From assembly GCA_950295325.1 (NCBI GenBank), contig OX485804.1:37262001-37326000 (forward strand): a stretch of 64,000 bases of DNA. Reading direction: 5' to 3'. The stretch is from Polytrichum commune. Taxonomy: Eukaryota; Streptophyta; Polytrichopsida; Polytrichales; Polytrichaceae. Of this stretch, positions 11,157 to 22,126 are shown piece by piece. The translations under genes and the position numbers were made by a program. The notes beneath the pieces were generated by a model. It was not told the origin of the DNA. It made no database searches and saw only the letters and a program-made list of their open reading frames with translations. Within the stretch, counting starts at the first letter, position 1, and each line of letters opens with the position of its first letter.

Positions 11157-14100
11157 GGTGTGACAACCCCTACTATCTCCACCACGGTGCCCAATGTTTG
11201 TGCACATTATTCCAAGATCCTTCAATATACAATCACCTACACATTGGCCTCATGATGAGTACAAATAACAACAACTAAAGCACGAGCGTTCATATTTCCA
11301 AAAACCACATGCTTAATTCCAAACTCATCAAAAGTCAAGAATTACATGCATACCAATTTGAACAGCCTGTCCACATGCCCCTGCTGGACCATGTGTGTGT
11401 GTGTGTGTGTTTGTTTGGTAAAAAATCTTAATCCAACAATGCCGAAATTTTGACACCACCTAGACACACATGATTGGGCCACTGGAACAATTGTCTGACT
11501 GATATAAATTGTCTAAGTTGACCTTCAAAAGTCAACACCACTCCAATTTTTCATGCTTTGGAAATGGGACCCTTGTGTAAACTCCTTGGGTCCAAATGTT
11601 ATGTTACTCTTGACCAATAGGACGGATGAATTTTGGGGTTTCTCAGTCTTGGATACTAGTGTAAACCCCCCACCGTATCTACACCTTGTAACTTGTGATT
11701 GAAGGTGCTCAAACGACACAACCATAAAATCACTCAAGTAGTAGTCGTGTGTAGGTAACCAAAATAAAATGACTCTTGAGTTACAAAGCGAGCAAGAGCA
11801 GGACCGGTCACTCTTGTACGTGTGAAGACTAGGATTGCTTATAATTTGGCTGGCGATGGAGTCGAGTGGGGTTTTGCATGCGTTGCGGTTGCAGCGAGTC
11901 AGGCAGTCACAAGCAAGCGGGAACAGTGAGCCAAGTTCATTCCCTTTCTATCCCTTGCCCTTTCCCTTTCCCTTTCCTTCCCTTCCTTTTCCGAGGAATC
12001 ACGAGGGGGCGCCTTCGTTATTCTCGCTGTTGCTGTTGCATCAGCTGCTGCGTTGCCTCGTCTTGTTCTCAAGGGGTGCCTGCAGCAAGGAACATGACAC
12101 CTTGGGACGACGCACTGCACCGTCGGAACGGGACGAATAAGTTAGGGCAGGAAAAGGCCGCGGCAGCAGACGAATTCTGGCCGACTACGTCAAAGTGGCG
12201 GGGTCGATTGGGGACAACAGCGATCAAGACCGGCCGGGCCACCCGCCACCATCGCCATGCCTCTTCTACCGCAAAGTGTAACGCCGAGTGCCGCCTTCGA
12301 GGACATTCCTGGCATCCAGGGGCACAGGTGTTTGTGGAGTCACGCAGGGCTTGGTAAGCCTAGAGGAAGTTATGATAAGTTAAGTCTTCGTGGCGCGGCG
12401 GAGGAGCTACCTAGCTAGCAGTCTGACTTTTCTCGCGATGACGCAATCTTTCTGCACTGTATTCTATTCTGCGATGTCCTATTAAATCGCGGCCCGAGCA
12501 CGGCGATTACCAGCTTCGTATCGTATTCAGGTGCAAAGCAACCATTCCTACGGGTGCGTCCGCCCGCCACGCCTCTGTAGCAACAGTAGTAGTACGGCGA
12601 TGTTCGTCGAAGAACTAAGTTCATGTGTCTTCTACTAGAACCAAGGACTACATAACAATTAGGACTCTCATGATCTCTTTGCGCTTCTAGTCATGGACTC
12701 CTCGATCGAGTCTTCTCTGAGACAAGATTCTCCGCCTTAGTATTGCAGCTGGTCCGCTATCAAATCCTAGAGTGTCGCTGCAGCTACTCGGGGCCATGGC
12801 AGTGTGCTGGCCCGAAGCAAGCACTCTTTCATACAGGCGGGATACACTTCTATTCCTGCTTTTAACACTGGCTTATATAGCTACACATGGGCTCTTCCGG
12901 GCTCTGATCTCGTTTTACATATAGCTTCAAGTAACTTTTGACTTTCCAGATTCTCAAGGGTGCTGTAGGAGTGGATATGACGGAGCTATGGCGGAAAACT
13001 CTATTCAATCCTTGCTACTGATCTTTCAGTGTAGTTTTTAAGTACTGCAGCAGCATATCCATGATTGGCCTTCTCCACTGCTATTACCGTACTAGACTGC
13101 TTACTTAGATAGTTTAGCTATCTTAAACTTGTACCAGGCTTTTCGAAGATATTGCCCCGAGATGAGGTGGTATTACAGGTCTAAGCTCTCTCAAATAATT
13201 GTAGTGTAGTGAACTTTATTCCTCGGTCTCCTTGTGCTCTCTCCTTCTTCTTTTGTAGCTTTCTATTATTCAGATATAAGGTGCATGAATTCTATCGAGG
13301 AGGATGTCTAATCCGTGCAAAGTAAGCAGGCTATGAAGACTTCGAGTTGAAACAAAGACGGAGACACGTAGAATCACATTCGTGTCGATGGTGGAGAGTC
13401 GAGACGACGACAATGTACTATGTTCACATCTTTGTCATAGGATTACACACGCCCGCTCTTCCCTCGGATTTAGGCATGTCCTCCGAACTGGCGATGTTCG
13501 TGTGTGTGTACTCCTAGACAAAAGATGTGAATGGAATGTACAGTTAGAGCATGGCGGGATGGCGTCCATGTTGTTGTGTAGAAGCATCAAAATATAAACA
13601 TGAGGTCTAACAGTGGTATATTGAATTCAGGTACACGCAAACTTCTCTGAGACAGCAGAGTCGGTGCAGAACGATTGCTGCGATCAAAAATTGAAGAGGT
13701 TTCTAAGAGTTGCCTTACCCCTTGCATTTACACAGATTTCTCTGCATGTACAACCGCTCCGTCCTTGTATTGATCACTTCGATGGTCTGACATGATGGTC
13801 AATTGCCTCAAATGATTCTCGTTCGTCACTGAAGGATTCTGAAATCCACAAATGGTTTATCCGTCGCCAATTTTCCAAAAGAAAAGCTCTGAGCTCTGTC
13901 CTTACATCGTTGTACTGTAATTCTTATGGAACTCGGCCATCGTGTAATTCTCGGCCTCCAATCTTGTGGTGGACACTGGATCTCCGATGCGTTTGAACTC
14001 AAGAGCTGAGTTTACTTTACAAAGGCTATAGCAACTGAATATTAGACAGCGGATCGGTTTGTCTTCCGCATTGCGCAATGTCAAAATAAAGCTATTATAT

Positions 14101-14240
14101 ATTTTCTCGTGTATGTCTTGTATTCATAAAGATATTGACAATGTCTACTGCGGAGGTGCATACGCTACAAGTACGGGCGCCATTTTCTTGTGATGTATCG
14201 AACTTCTTGATTTGCCCGTTCGGTTAAGTTTTCAGCTGCA

Positions 14241-14378
14241 TAACATTACTCAGCTGATGAGCTGTGTTCATGGCCCGCAGTAAATTCGAGAATAAAGCCT
14301 CCGGATGCCGGAACCCAGTGCTTTAGACTGAATCTGAAGGCTGGCAGCTGAACACAGCTCATCTGCTGAGTAATTTTA
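14241..14378 (+). ncRNA. Candidate plant microRNA precursor hairpin
   Basis: Positions 14241-14270 pair with 14349-14378 in register: 28 of 30 positions are Watson-Crick, with single mismatches at 14244/14375 and 14255/14364 and no bulges. The 78-nt terminal region is itself structured: TAAAGC (14293-14298) can pair with GCTTTA (14320-14325), and CCGG at 14301-14304 with CCGG at 14308-14311. A 21-nt product at 14349-14369 on the 3' arm starts with U, and its partner with 2-nt 3' overhangs would be 14252-14272. The 5'-arm product 14250-14270 also starts with U. Stem length, mismatch count and loop fit plant criteria. I do not recognise the sequence as a conserved family (not miR156, 160, 166, 171, 319, 390, 408, 529 or 536). 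The opposite strand can also fold, so orientation is inferred. Confidence 0.6.
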
Positions 14379-14660
14379 AGTGTCTTATCATTGTCCTACT
14401 TGAGTATTTAAGTTTCAGGTTGTCATCCAGCATCATGTATGAACATTCTTGACGACAAAAGCCGGAATAGTTGTTCAACATGTAGTTCAACTCATTTGTA
14501 AGCTTTATTCGATTAGTAGTACGATTTACACGTATGCCTGACGAGTATCGTCTACATTCTTCACACCTGACGTCGTCACTTTCCTGTTCATTCTAAATCC
14601 TGTAGTGGATACATGACATGATCAAATTTTATGAGCATTGATTGCATGTAATCTCCTTTA

Positions 14661-14818
14661 TCCTTTCTGATCTCGAACCGAAATTGAAGGACAGCTCCAT
14701 GCATGACATTGGACAGCTCTGACCAGCCAGCACCTGTTCTCACTTCACAGCCTCAACTCACGAATAGTGGAGGCTAAAAACCTTCAATTTCATCAGGTTC
14801 TATTCGAGATCAGAGCGG
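14661..14818 (+). ncRNA. Second long imperfect hairpin in the same island
   Basis: The arm starting TCCTTTCTGATCTCGAA (14661-14677) pairs with TTCGAGATCAGAGCGGA (14803-14819) with two mismatches. Inside it, AAATTGAAGG (14681-14690) pairs perfectly with CCTTCAATTT (14781-14790). The arms are separated by an asymmetric internal loop of about 3 against 12 nt, and the terminal loop is about 90 nt. The large asymmetric loop falls short of strict plant microRNA criteria, so this may be an older or decaying foldback. It lies about 290 bp from the strong hairpin and has no relation to the transposon repeats of the window. Confidence 0.4.
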
Positions 14819-15230
14819 AAAACAAAATAATCGGAAAAGAGATGACCTTCTCCCCGCAAATCTCTGAAAAGAGTGTTCACAAGTCTAGCAAGTCTACTGA
14901 CTAGTTGCAACCATTCTTGAGGCGCTTTCTAGGGGGGCCTAGTCTCTGCTCATGCAACTAATAGATAAGACTAAATGAGGTTACAGTTTACTTGTTCAAC
15001 GATGCTATTTCTGTCAACCGTCATCGCACGTCGTGACGAATGTCGAAATGTAGCAGTAGCAACACTTCCGCCAAAGTGTATGCTACTCACCATTCCCCCT
15101 ACATATGCAGCAGTTAAATTTTAGAAACAATTCCTTCAAGTACAGACGAGTGCGACAGTCAGGTGGAACTCCTTTTACCATGAACATCTTACCGCATAAA
15201 TGAAAAAGAGAAGTTATTGTATTGACTCGA

Positions 15231-15293
15231 GTCGAGTCGAACTTGATTCAGAAACTAGTAAATTCAGTGCAGACATTACAAGTTCGACTCGAC
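15231..15293. repeat. Perfect 14-bp inverted repeat, 35-nt loop
   Basis: GTCGAGTCGAACTT (15231-15244) is the exact reverse complement of 15280-15293. The left arm is preceded by another GACTCGA, making a short palindromic GTCGAG array. The stem is too short for a typical plant microRNA duplex; it could be a protein-binding palindrome or an RNA foldback. It is notable mainly because it is the third inverted repeat within 1.1 kb. Confidence 0.5.
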
Positions 15294-16130
15294 TGGACCT
15301 GCGTTCAAATCGATCTTTTTCCTCGCCGCAATCATTCCCTCGGGAATTAATCACTGGTTACAAGAAAGGATGCCAGAATGAAATTTGAGGAGAGGAGGTC
15401 TGGAGGAAACTGTCAGTAGAAGGGCCTTAGCCTCTCTCGGGTTTGCTAGAGAGAGCTGCCATCTTCAATAAATTTTACTGTGACAAGGATCCAGCCGAGA
15501 AGATGTATTAATCTAGATAAATTCTGGAAGTAAGGACGATAGAAGACGACTCGAAGTCATGAGTGCAGATATGGCGACCACGTCGACTTTCTCCGGTAAT
15601 CGCATGGTAAGTCCTACTACCAGCAGCCTTGTTTCAAATTGCTATTTCACTCACTGCTGAAGTCCAGGGTAATAAAGGCACTAGAAGTCACTACTTCCGG
15701 TCCATGTAGCAATTTCCCGGCTATTACTTCATGTTCCCCCACCTTCAGTCATGTGTTCAGAGGATTTTTCAAACCTAGACGGGAATTGTGCTTTTCAGAG
15801 TCGCCTCATACCCAGGCTCGATTATGTTGCGCAACTTGGGCTGCATACAGCATTGAGCAATCTCACTGACAATCTTCATCAACACTATGTAGTAGTCCTC
15901 TTCGCAAACCACCACCTGTGTGACTTGATTGCCAGGAGGCAGATCAACTAGAGTGCATTGAGTCTGCTTGAGTTGCTTTGGAAATTAGAACACGCATGTG
16001 GTGTAGTCGCATCCTTGATTAAAGAAACCGTTAGGTAGTTACAAAGCTACAATTAGGGTTACCTAATCATGTGAGATGACCGTAACTTAGTACCTCTCCA
16101 TCACAAGAGTTTTCAATTCTAGGTTACTAA

Positions 16131-17792
16131 TAGCAACATGGGGCAAGCATGGAAAATGGATGGAACGAGGATGACAATATGTTTTCAATGGTCCAAAAGG
16201 CTTATTTCATGGGGTAAGCGTGTAACCCACCCGTCACCAAATTGGCTTTCAAGTGAGCTCAAACTATTACAAAAAAATCCCTTGTTGTTTTTGGTGTGCA
16301 TCAAGCTTGAGAATCTATAATGTCTTTGCACACCTTCATATGGGAAAGGGTTGGACATTTTACACCTAAAAAGTGAAGACTTTGGTAAGTATCCACTTCG
16401 TTTTGAGGGATAAATTGTGTTACCACTTTGCAAAGAAGTGGTGAGAGGTAAAGTGTGTTTAGTTTGTGTTTAATTTGTGTCTTTTGGTTGCCCACCTCCT
16501 GTGTTAGTAACAAATGCTTGCATGTGGTACATAGTGATGGTTTTAGGTTTGATGATGGTTTTGGGGATACGTAGGTCTTAGCTCCAATCTCCGTTGGTTT
16601 TGAACATGAACGTGTCAACACTTTCCATCCTCTTTTCATGTTCATGTTTAACAAAAGGATTGGCCTTAAACGTCAAAATACAAGACTCTTAACTTCAAAT
16701 GGATAGAACATGCTTCGGAAAAAAAAGGTGACCTTTTAGCGATATTTTTCTCATGCATACCTAATGAAAATTTTGTCGTTTGAAGAACATGAAATGTTTA
16801 CAACCTTACTTAATATATGATTTCAATCAGTTGTAGCAATTTTCTCATTAAAAGAAACGAGTTTTTTGTTCATGACAATATTTTGAAGATAAAAGGCACG
16901 TTTTGATTATTTAAGCATAGAGATGTGATCTTTAGATGACCATTGGATCTTCTAGACTTTTAGTGAAACGAAGTGATTTTCATCATATATTATTTGCATA
17001 ATGCAATTAGTTTCCTCATACAAATGTCTGGTCATAAAATATGTTGGTGATAATGAATTGAATTACATCAAGGGTGATAAGAAAGTTCCAAGTTCATTGG
17101 AATAAAGGGTTGAAGTCAGATCTCACCCAACACATGAGATCAAATTTACATTTAACACAAGCTTTTACAAAGTGGGAGTGAAATCACAATTATGTGCATA
17201 AAACAATAAAGTAATACAACGGTGATAAATTATGCATGATATACAAATTAGAATCTAAGTCTTGTACAACCCAAAATATGATTTAAAATACATCATACAT
17301 GTATGGCTCCAATTAAGAAAATCTTTATTAATTGTTATTCTATTTTGGAGATGTGATCACTTTGGACATCATAGACATAAAATAATTATTTGTAACATCA
17401 AACACCTCCGTATGATGCCTTGATTCCCATAATGAACCGTAAGACCTTCAAGGGTTAGGAATATGGTTGACAATTAGTGCCTGATTAGATAAATTTACTT
17501 AGTATCCCTACCCAACTCCTAAATAACAAAGTTAACGAAATCCGTAAAGATGTTGCTTTTGTCTTCAGGGTGACTCTAAGTAACAAGCAGAGGCCGTCTT
17601 CTCTGTACGTTGGAAAGGACATAGATCTTAACTTAATGAGCTCATTCATCGACTATTTTAAACAACATGTAAAGTACATGTACGACTTAACCCTTAACCA
17701 TCTTCAAGGACCATGTTAGTTATAATTAAGACACAAATTTCTTTGTCTAGTGGACTAGGTTGCGTTAACATTTTTTCATTTCAGTCTTCCTA
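16131..17792. other. AT-rich intergenic sequence, nothing recognised
   Basis: Composition returns to that of the repeat background just after 16130. Overlapping short frames on both strands near 16138-16654 show no family resemblance. No RNA gene or element end could be supported. Confidence 0.5.
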
Positions 17793-18003
17793 CCACTGCC
17801 CGGGAAGTTTTTGGGCAGAGTCGGTCAAGATCCTAGTGATTTTAAATCCAACCGGTTACATGTTGACATCTTCCAGTTTTGCTTTATTCATTTGAGGAAT
17901 ATTCTATAATATTCTTTTTAAATGATGGGTAATTCTCCTTAAGTCTCGAACTTCAACCGGTTTTTCCTCAAACTCAACCGGTTCATCTGTAACTAACCGC
18001 CTC
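17793..18003 (-). repeat. AACCGGTT-core dispersed repeat, copy 1
   Basis: One of four copies of a roughly 210-bp repeat. On the minus strand it reads from ATGAACCGGTTGAGTTTGAG through a second AACCGGTTGGA to GCCCAAAAACTTCCCGGGCA. The same order of motifs occurs at 54150-54365 (minus), 55528-55755 and 57215-57415 (both plus). No coding capacity and no clear target duplication; a short non-autonomous element or the end of a larger one. Confidence 0.6.
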
Positions 18004-18009
18004 GGGGGG

Positions 18010-19020
18010 TTCACTGGCGAAAATCGTAAACAACGTGCGATAAAAAAATAGGGTCTAATATATTTATTGTAGATAAATTTTGTAAAAAACTTACATATAA
18101 TATAGGGGGTTTTTAAATAGTGAAAAAGGATTACATGTAAAATACCATCACATGTAAAATATCATCACACCTTTATTTGTGAAAAATACCATACCTTATA
18201 ATCTTTTCTGCAAGGTAAATAGCCCCCCAATAAATAGGTCCCGAACGCACGTGTATGCAAAATATAAGAGGGAGTGAACCCCCCGAGCTAACCGCCGGTT
18301 CTCCCCAAGCATTGCTTCCTACATACGGTGTCCATAAAATGATTGGAAAGGGTGGATCGTTCTTGAACAACCCTAAGGTAGACATGCCTAATCCGGTTAC
18401 TTATCTTAATCAGATGCTTATATTTGAGTGGTATGTGGTTTGGTGTGGCTCTAGAATGGATATTAAAAAAAAATTGTTTACAAGACTTATGATTGTTTTC
18501 TCACCGTCCCAAAAATGGTCGGCCACAAACAACAACATTGCATGAGGGCACCAAACCAAGATAACATGGGTGGGACACGGACTCATACTAGTTATGTTGG
18601 ATGAAATTGTGGGCCTTGTTTCATGAGGGGATATTGGTTCTGGGGGCCCCATAAACATTTTGGAAATTGGACATTAGCACCCAATGAGAGCAAGGTTTGA
18701 AGAGCATTGGGGTAAGGGCCCATTAGGTCATATGCACACTCCTTGGACAATTGTTACCATTGAGACTATAATTGAAAGATACATTGAACAAGATTAAGGC
18801 CATAAATGTAGTGCGTTATGTGTTAAGTACTAGTCGTGTGTCTACTATTATCCATGGCTAGTTTTTCCCTTCTCAACTTATTTCAATAAGTTGAATTGAA
18901 ATTAACACACTAGAATTGATTAGAGCTTAGATGAAGAGAAAGACATATATAATTTTTGAATGAATAATGTGGCACCTCTATAGAATTTCCTAGATGTTAC
19001 GGGTCATTGTTCTCTTGTTG
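18010..19020. other. Intergenic sequence, nothing recognised
   Basis: This contains repeated ATACCATCACATGTAAAAT-like strings near 18130-18190, also echoed weakly near 3340-3430. Overlapping frames on both strands at 18173-18658 look like chance. No gene could be supported. Confidence 0.45.
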
Positions 19021-19524
19021 GGGAGGGGACTCATCATACCACGTATGAACTAGCGTGAGTGTAAGAAAGGGTATTATTTGAGGCATTAGCGTACATAATG
19101 TACATAAGGGAGGGGCATCATTTTTCTCTAGTGTGTACTTTTAGTTTGGCTATTAAGAAATTTGAAGTAAAGCTAGATTTACAAAAAAAATGGCCCTAAG
19201 GTTTAGAGGAAGAATTGACAACAGATGTGTTAGTTTCATCCAATCCATTGTTTTCATATGATAATAGTCCTCAATGACTATGCTATGCTTTTGCATTTGG
19301 GTTCTAGGATTTTACACATTGGAGGCTCTTGGAGTGCTCATGGGCTCCCTTGAGTTTGGGTCTCCAGGTTATGGCTTAGTTATTGTGTTTCTGTCTTTAT
19401 TTGTTTGATGCAATTGTAGAGTTGCATCCTATAGATTAAAAGAAAATTTTTAATGACTTTCTCATTGGAAAGTGCAAGTGGGTTTTTAATGTAATGAATA
19501 TGTAATAAAGGCCTATTTCATTCA

Positions 19525-19558
<34 letters not shown>

Positions 19559-19738
19559 GAGGCATTTAACCACATTAAAGTGAAAATTATAGTATAAATA
19601 CATGAGTCCAATTTCTAGCATGCCGTTTAGTATGTATACATTTTTTATTTTTTTCTATAAACTTCTTGTATATAGGGGGTTTAATTTCATAGTGATCCAC
19701 GCATGTCATTTAGGTATCCAATGAAGAGTCCACCCCCC
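19021..19738 (+). mobile_element. 0.72-kb dispersed repeat (family B) with ACTC..TCAT ends, copy 1
   Basis: It starts GGGAGGGGACTCATCATACC and ends CCAATGAAGAGTCCACCCCC, so the termini form a short imperfect inverted repeat (GGACTC-TCAT) outside which lie G or C tracts. The inverted copy at 27331-28059 aligns along its length, sharing blocks such as GAGGCATTAGCGTACA-like and TTTGATGCAATTGTA-like sequences. Partial copies lie near 1310-1490 and 21960-22126. No coding sequence. Probably a MITE or an unclassified non-autonomous element. Confidence 0.6.
19526..19555. repeat. (AT)n microsatellite
   Basis: About 15 AT units inside the family B repeat copy; the inverted copy near 27480-27540 lacks the tract, so it expanded after the copies separated. 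Confidence 0.9.
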
Positions 19739-19800
19739 AAACCAATTTAGGCCTCTTATGTGCTTATGAGTTCACATTTATAAACTTTGAGGTTCCATCA

Positions 19801-20165
19801 TGAGGGGTGGTGTAACATGTATTTATTTATTAGTTACCTTTGCTATATCTAATTCCAATTAGACTCTATTATCTATAAGACTAGAGGACTCCACCCTATA
19901 GGTAGGAGATCTTATAGTTCTAAAAGGTAAAGGGGGTTACCCACTAGTTGGAACTATGGCGTCACACGATGTTCTCACCTAGTAAGTAACGAGCACTTAA
20001 CTAACCCCAAAAGCATGGAGGGAGTGCTAGTTAATTACCTACTTCAGGACTAGTTGAGGGGACTTCAACTCTTAGTTCCTACAAGTATATGAGGCTCAAG
20101 GATGGGTGGATCATGCCATTTATTTTTCCTCTTTTTTTATTTTATTTTTATTGAGAGATGTTGCA
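19801..20165 (+). mobile_element. 5' LTR of a Ty3/gypsy-type fragment
   Basis: The boundary is set on the right by TGCA directly followed by TTGGTATCAAAGC (20166-20178), which differs by one base from the classic tRNA-iMet primer-binding site TGGTATCAGAGC of plant LTR retrotransposons. The left boundary is set at TGAGGGGTGGTGTAACATG, a TG start typical of plant gypsy LTRs. The length would be 365 bp. No downstream LTR was found, so the element is truncated. The primer-binding site is strong evidence; the exact left end is less sure. Confidence 0.6.
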
Positions 20166-20178
20166 TTGGTATCAAAGC
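20166..20178 (+). other. Primer-binding site (tRNA-iMet type)
   Basis: TTGGTATCAAAGC lies immediately after the CA end of the inferred LTR. It matches the complement of the initiator methionine tRNA 3' end except for A in place of G in CAGAGC. It fixes the + orientation of the retroelement and agrees with the gag remnant about 430 bp downstream. Confidence 0.65.
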
Positions 20179-20593
20179 ATCAAGATCTTGTACCTTGATG
20201 TTTTGGGCGTTGCTACTTTTCTATTGCGTAACACTTGTGTTTCAAGTTGGGGAGATAATTACAGTTATTTTACAAAGGAAAGGAATGAGTTGGTTGCTTT
20301 CTACAGTATAAAGAGTAGAGTTTTTTATTTCTTTATTTCTTTTCAAGAGAGGCGATAGGAGTGCTCAAGGCAAACTTGGTAGAAATTTTGCAGCAAACTT
20401 TTAGTGACTGGACCAATAAAACATTTACAGGTTTTATGCACGTGTTTGTTAAGGTTCACTTTAGGAGATTCAAGTGCATCCTTTTGAATTCTTCTATTCT
20501 TCCTTGAATACATTAGAACTTGTCCAGCTTTTGAATTAAGTCTTAGGGCTCTTTGGCTTTATAGTATTGTTTCTATACGTGGTGTGGGACACC

Positions 20594-21720
20594 ATGGCAA
20601 CGGAAGTGGATATGTTTGCCCCTAGTGATGAGGCAATCCTTCCATGATTAACCATGTTTCTACTTTCCCAACAACTGAGACATTTGAGAAAATTGTGGAT
20701 AAATTGCTCACATGGGAGATACATGAATACTATGAAGGTGAGTTGTTCAATGACCACGATTGGTTTGTGATGTTGGATCTAAATTATGAGAAACTCAAGA
20801 CTTTCACGGAAATGCTTGAAGATGGCCATATTTTTTCCAAGGATTAAAGCTTTATTTCTTGGAAACAATGCAAAGAAGTTGAAAAGGGTAAATTTGTTGA
20901 TGCCACAGCGAAACCTAAAAAGTTCAAAGAGCGCTCTAAAATGACAATTTTGGCTTGGGTGGCCCATATTCAAAAGATCCTCATTGCAAGTCACATTCCA
21001 TGGAATAATTGGGTCAACACAAACTCTACTTTTTTGGAGACTATTGTGGCCAAACATTGGGACATATTGGCAAAAAAACTACAATTTGATGGGAATGACC
21101 CACTAGATTGGCAAGATTTCAAAGAAGCTCTTATTTGTTCTTACATGATTGTTAATCCAAAGATGGTTGCATGCAACAAGCTCTACCTTCTTTCTTAGAA
21201 TGGGTTTGTGGAAGAGTAAGCCAATGAATTTCAACATTTGTGGTCCCGCATTACTAAGTTTCCTATCTCCATTGGTGATAAGGTGGAAAGGTTTCTTGTG
21301 GGGCTCAAAGAAGGTGTTAGAACAAAGTTCTAGTGGATCCGAAAGGAGATGGTGATCTTTGGGAGGACATCAAGTGTCTCATTCACTATGTAGTCACCAT
21401 TGACGCCACTTATGCTCAACCACAAAAGGGAGAAAGGGCACCAAATCTCAATTTGGCGTGATGCAACCAAAGGGACATGTTAGTTTTGGACCTATGTGTG
21501 GAAAGGAGACTTGTCGGTCACACTCACGCCACTCCAATTTTTACAAAAAGGAGGAAACTCCAAAGTAATAGTCCACAAGGAACACAGACAAGAAGGACGG
21601 GGGTTGTTTTACTTTCCATCAAGAAGTTTATATTGTCCATAATTGTCCTCAAAATAAGGACGCGGCAACTAAGAATTCATATAAAACAAATAAATCAGAA
21701 TAAGAATGCAACACTTAGAT
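20594..21720 (+). pseudogene. Broken Ty3/gypsy gag with degenerate zinc knuckle
   Basis: From an ATG at 20594 the frame soon hits a stop, but protein-like segments continue in changing frames. These include one with FTEMLEDGHIFSKD, a gag-core segment (WAHIQKILIASHIPWNNW; WDILAKKLQFDGNDPLDWQD; then NEFQHLW and VERFLVGLKEGVRTKF after a stop), and near 21605-21660 a zinc-knuckle remnant reading CFTFHQEVYIVHNCPQ, in which the second cysteine of CX2CX4HX4C is replaced by phenylalanine. The core matches the Retrotrans_gag layout (W...F..L...Y, then EF..L, then FL.GL). At least three stops or frameshifts are present and no pol follows, so it is a dead, truncated copy. Confidence 0.7.
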
Positions 21721-21959
21721 AGTGGGTTAGTGTTTGGACAAGTTCAAGTTTTGGAACAATTACTTGATTGTTCATGAAATAGATATGCCTTTATTACATA
21801 TACAATCATCTTTCACTTTGCAACAAAAACATCATTGAATATTTTTGTATCCCTAGGAATTAATTCAAGATAATTTGACCCAAAAACACACATCATTGAA
21901 GCTAAGGCAATGAAACTTACACATCTATTGTCAAATTTTCCTCCAAAACTTAGGGGCCC

Positions 21960-22126
21960 TTTTTGTGCATCTACCCTTACTTAATAGCCTATTTTAAGTG
22001 TACAAAGTAGAGAAAACAAAACCTCTCCTATATACTATGTATAGTAATGACTCAAATAGCAACCCTTCTTACACTCATGTTGGTTCATATGTGGTATGTA
22101 AAGCCCCCCACCCCCCCCCCCCCCCG
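21960..22126 (-). repeat. Partial copy of the family B repeat, ending in a C tract
   Basis: The segment with ACTATGTATAGTAATG and CTTACACTCATGTTGGTTCAT matches the end of the 27331-28059 copy in the same (minus) orientation and runs into a C tract (22104-22109, then 22111-22125). Only the terminal 160 or so bases are recognisable. Confidence 0.5.

Larger units (their letters stand above)
6202..11170. mobile_element. TIR DNA element, non-autonomous, interrupted by a later insertion
   Basis: The left end GGGGTTGTCACACC (6202-6215) is the exact reverse complement of the right end GGTGTGACAACCCC (11157-11170). Both ends continue into clustered GAATGGAGAATGG motifs, inverted at the right end, which form imperfect subterminal repeats. 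Each end abuts a TA (6200-6201 and 11171-11172), compatible with a TA or TWA-type target duplication (Tc1/mariner or PIF/Harbinger); the exact duplication is not clean. Removing the 3,826-bp insertion and its 5-bp target copy leaves an element of about 1.14 kb with no transposase, so it would be non-autonomous. It also holds three 142-bp tandem units. The ends are seen; the superfamily is inference. Confidence 0.7.
11750..16130 (+). ncRNA. Candidate long non-coding transcription unit (microRNA host region)
   Basis: This roughly 4.4-kb island differs from its surroundings: base composition is more balanced, it lacks the AT-rich repeats seen on both sides, and it opens with a pyrimidine-rich block (CCCTTTCCCTTTCCC near 11950) of the kind seen near plant transcription starts. 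No frame shows a recognisable domain; the longest (11866-12357) has low-complexity composition and is probably chance. Three inverted-repeat hairpins lie between 14241 and 15293, the first strongly resembling a microRNA precursor. The simplest model is an independently transcribed non-coding gene with the hairpins in its 3' half. The + orientation is a guess from the position of the pyrimidine block. Exon boundaries cannot be set from sequence alone. Confidence 0.4.

Noticed and set aside
11866-12357. 163-codon frame at the start of the non-coding island
   Set aside because: It is low-complexity (Pro/Phe and Cys runs from the pyrimidine block), the DNA carries long overlapping frames in other registers, and nothing resembles a protein family.
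14900-14965. TAGTTGCA/TGCAACTA inverted repeat
   Set aside because: Only an 8-bp stem with mismatched continuation; expected by chance in a window of this size.
15560-15607. Possible short first exon (ATG with MSADMATTSTFSGNRM, then a GTAAGT donor)
   Set aside because: It looks like a plastid-targeted N-terminus with a good donor, but no downstream exon could be found before the repeat-rich sequence; left as a curiosity.
16301-16654. 117-codon minus-strand frame
   Set aside because: It overlaps other frames in AT-rich repeat background and lacks any motif.
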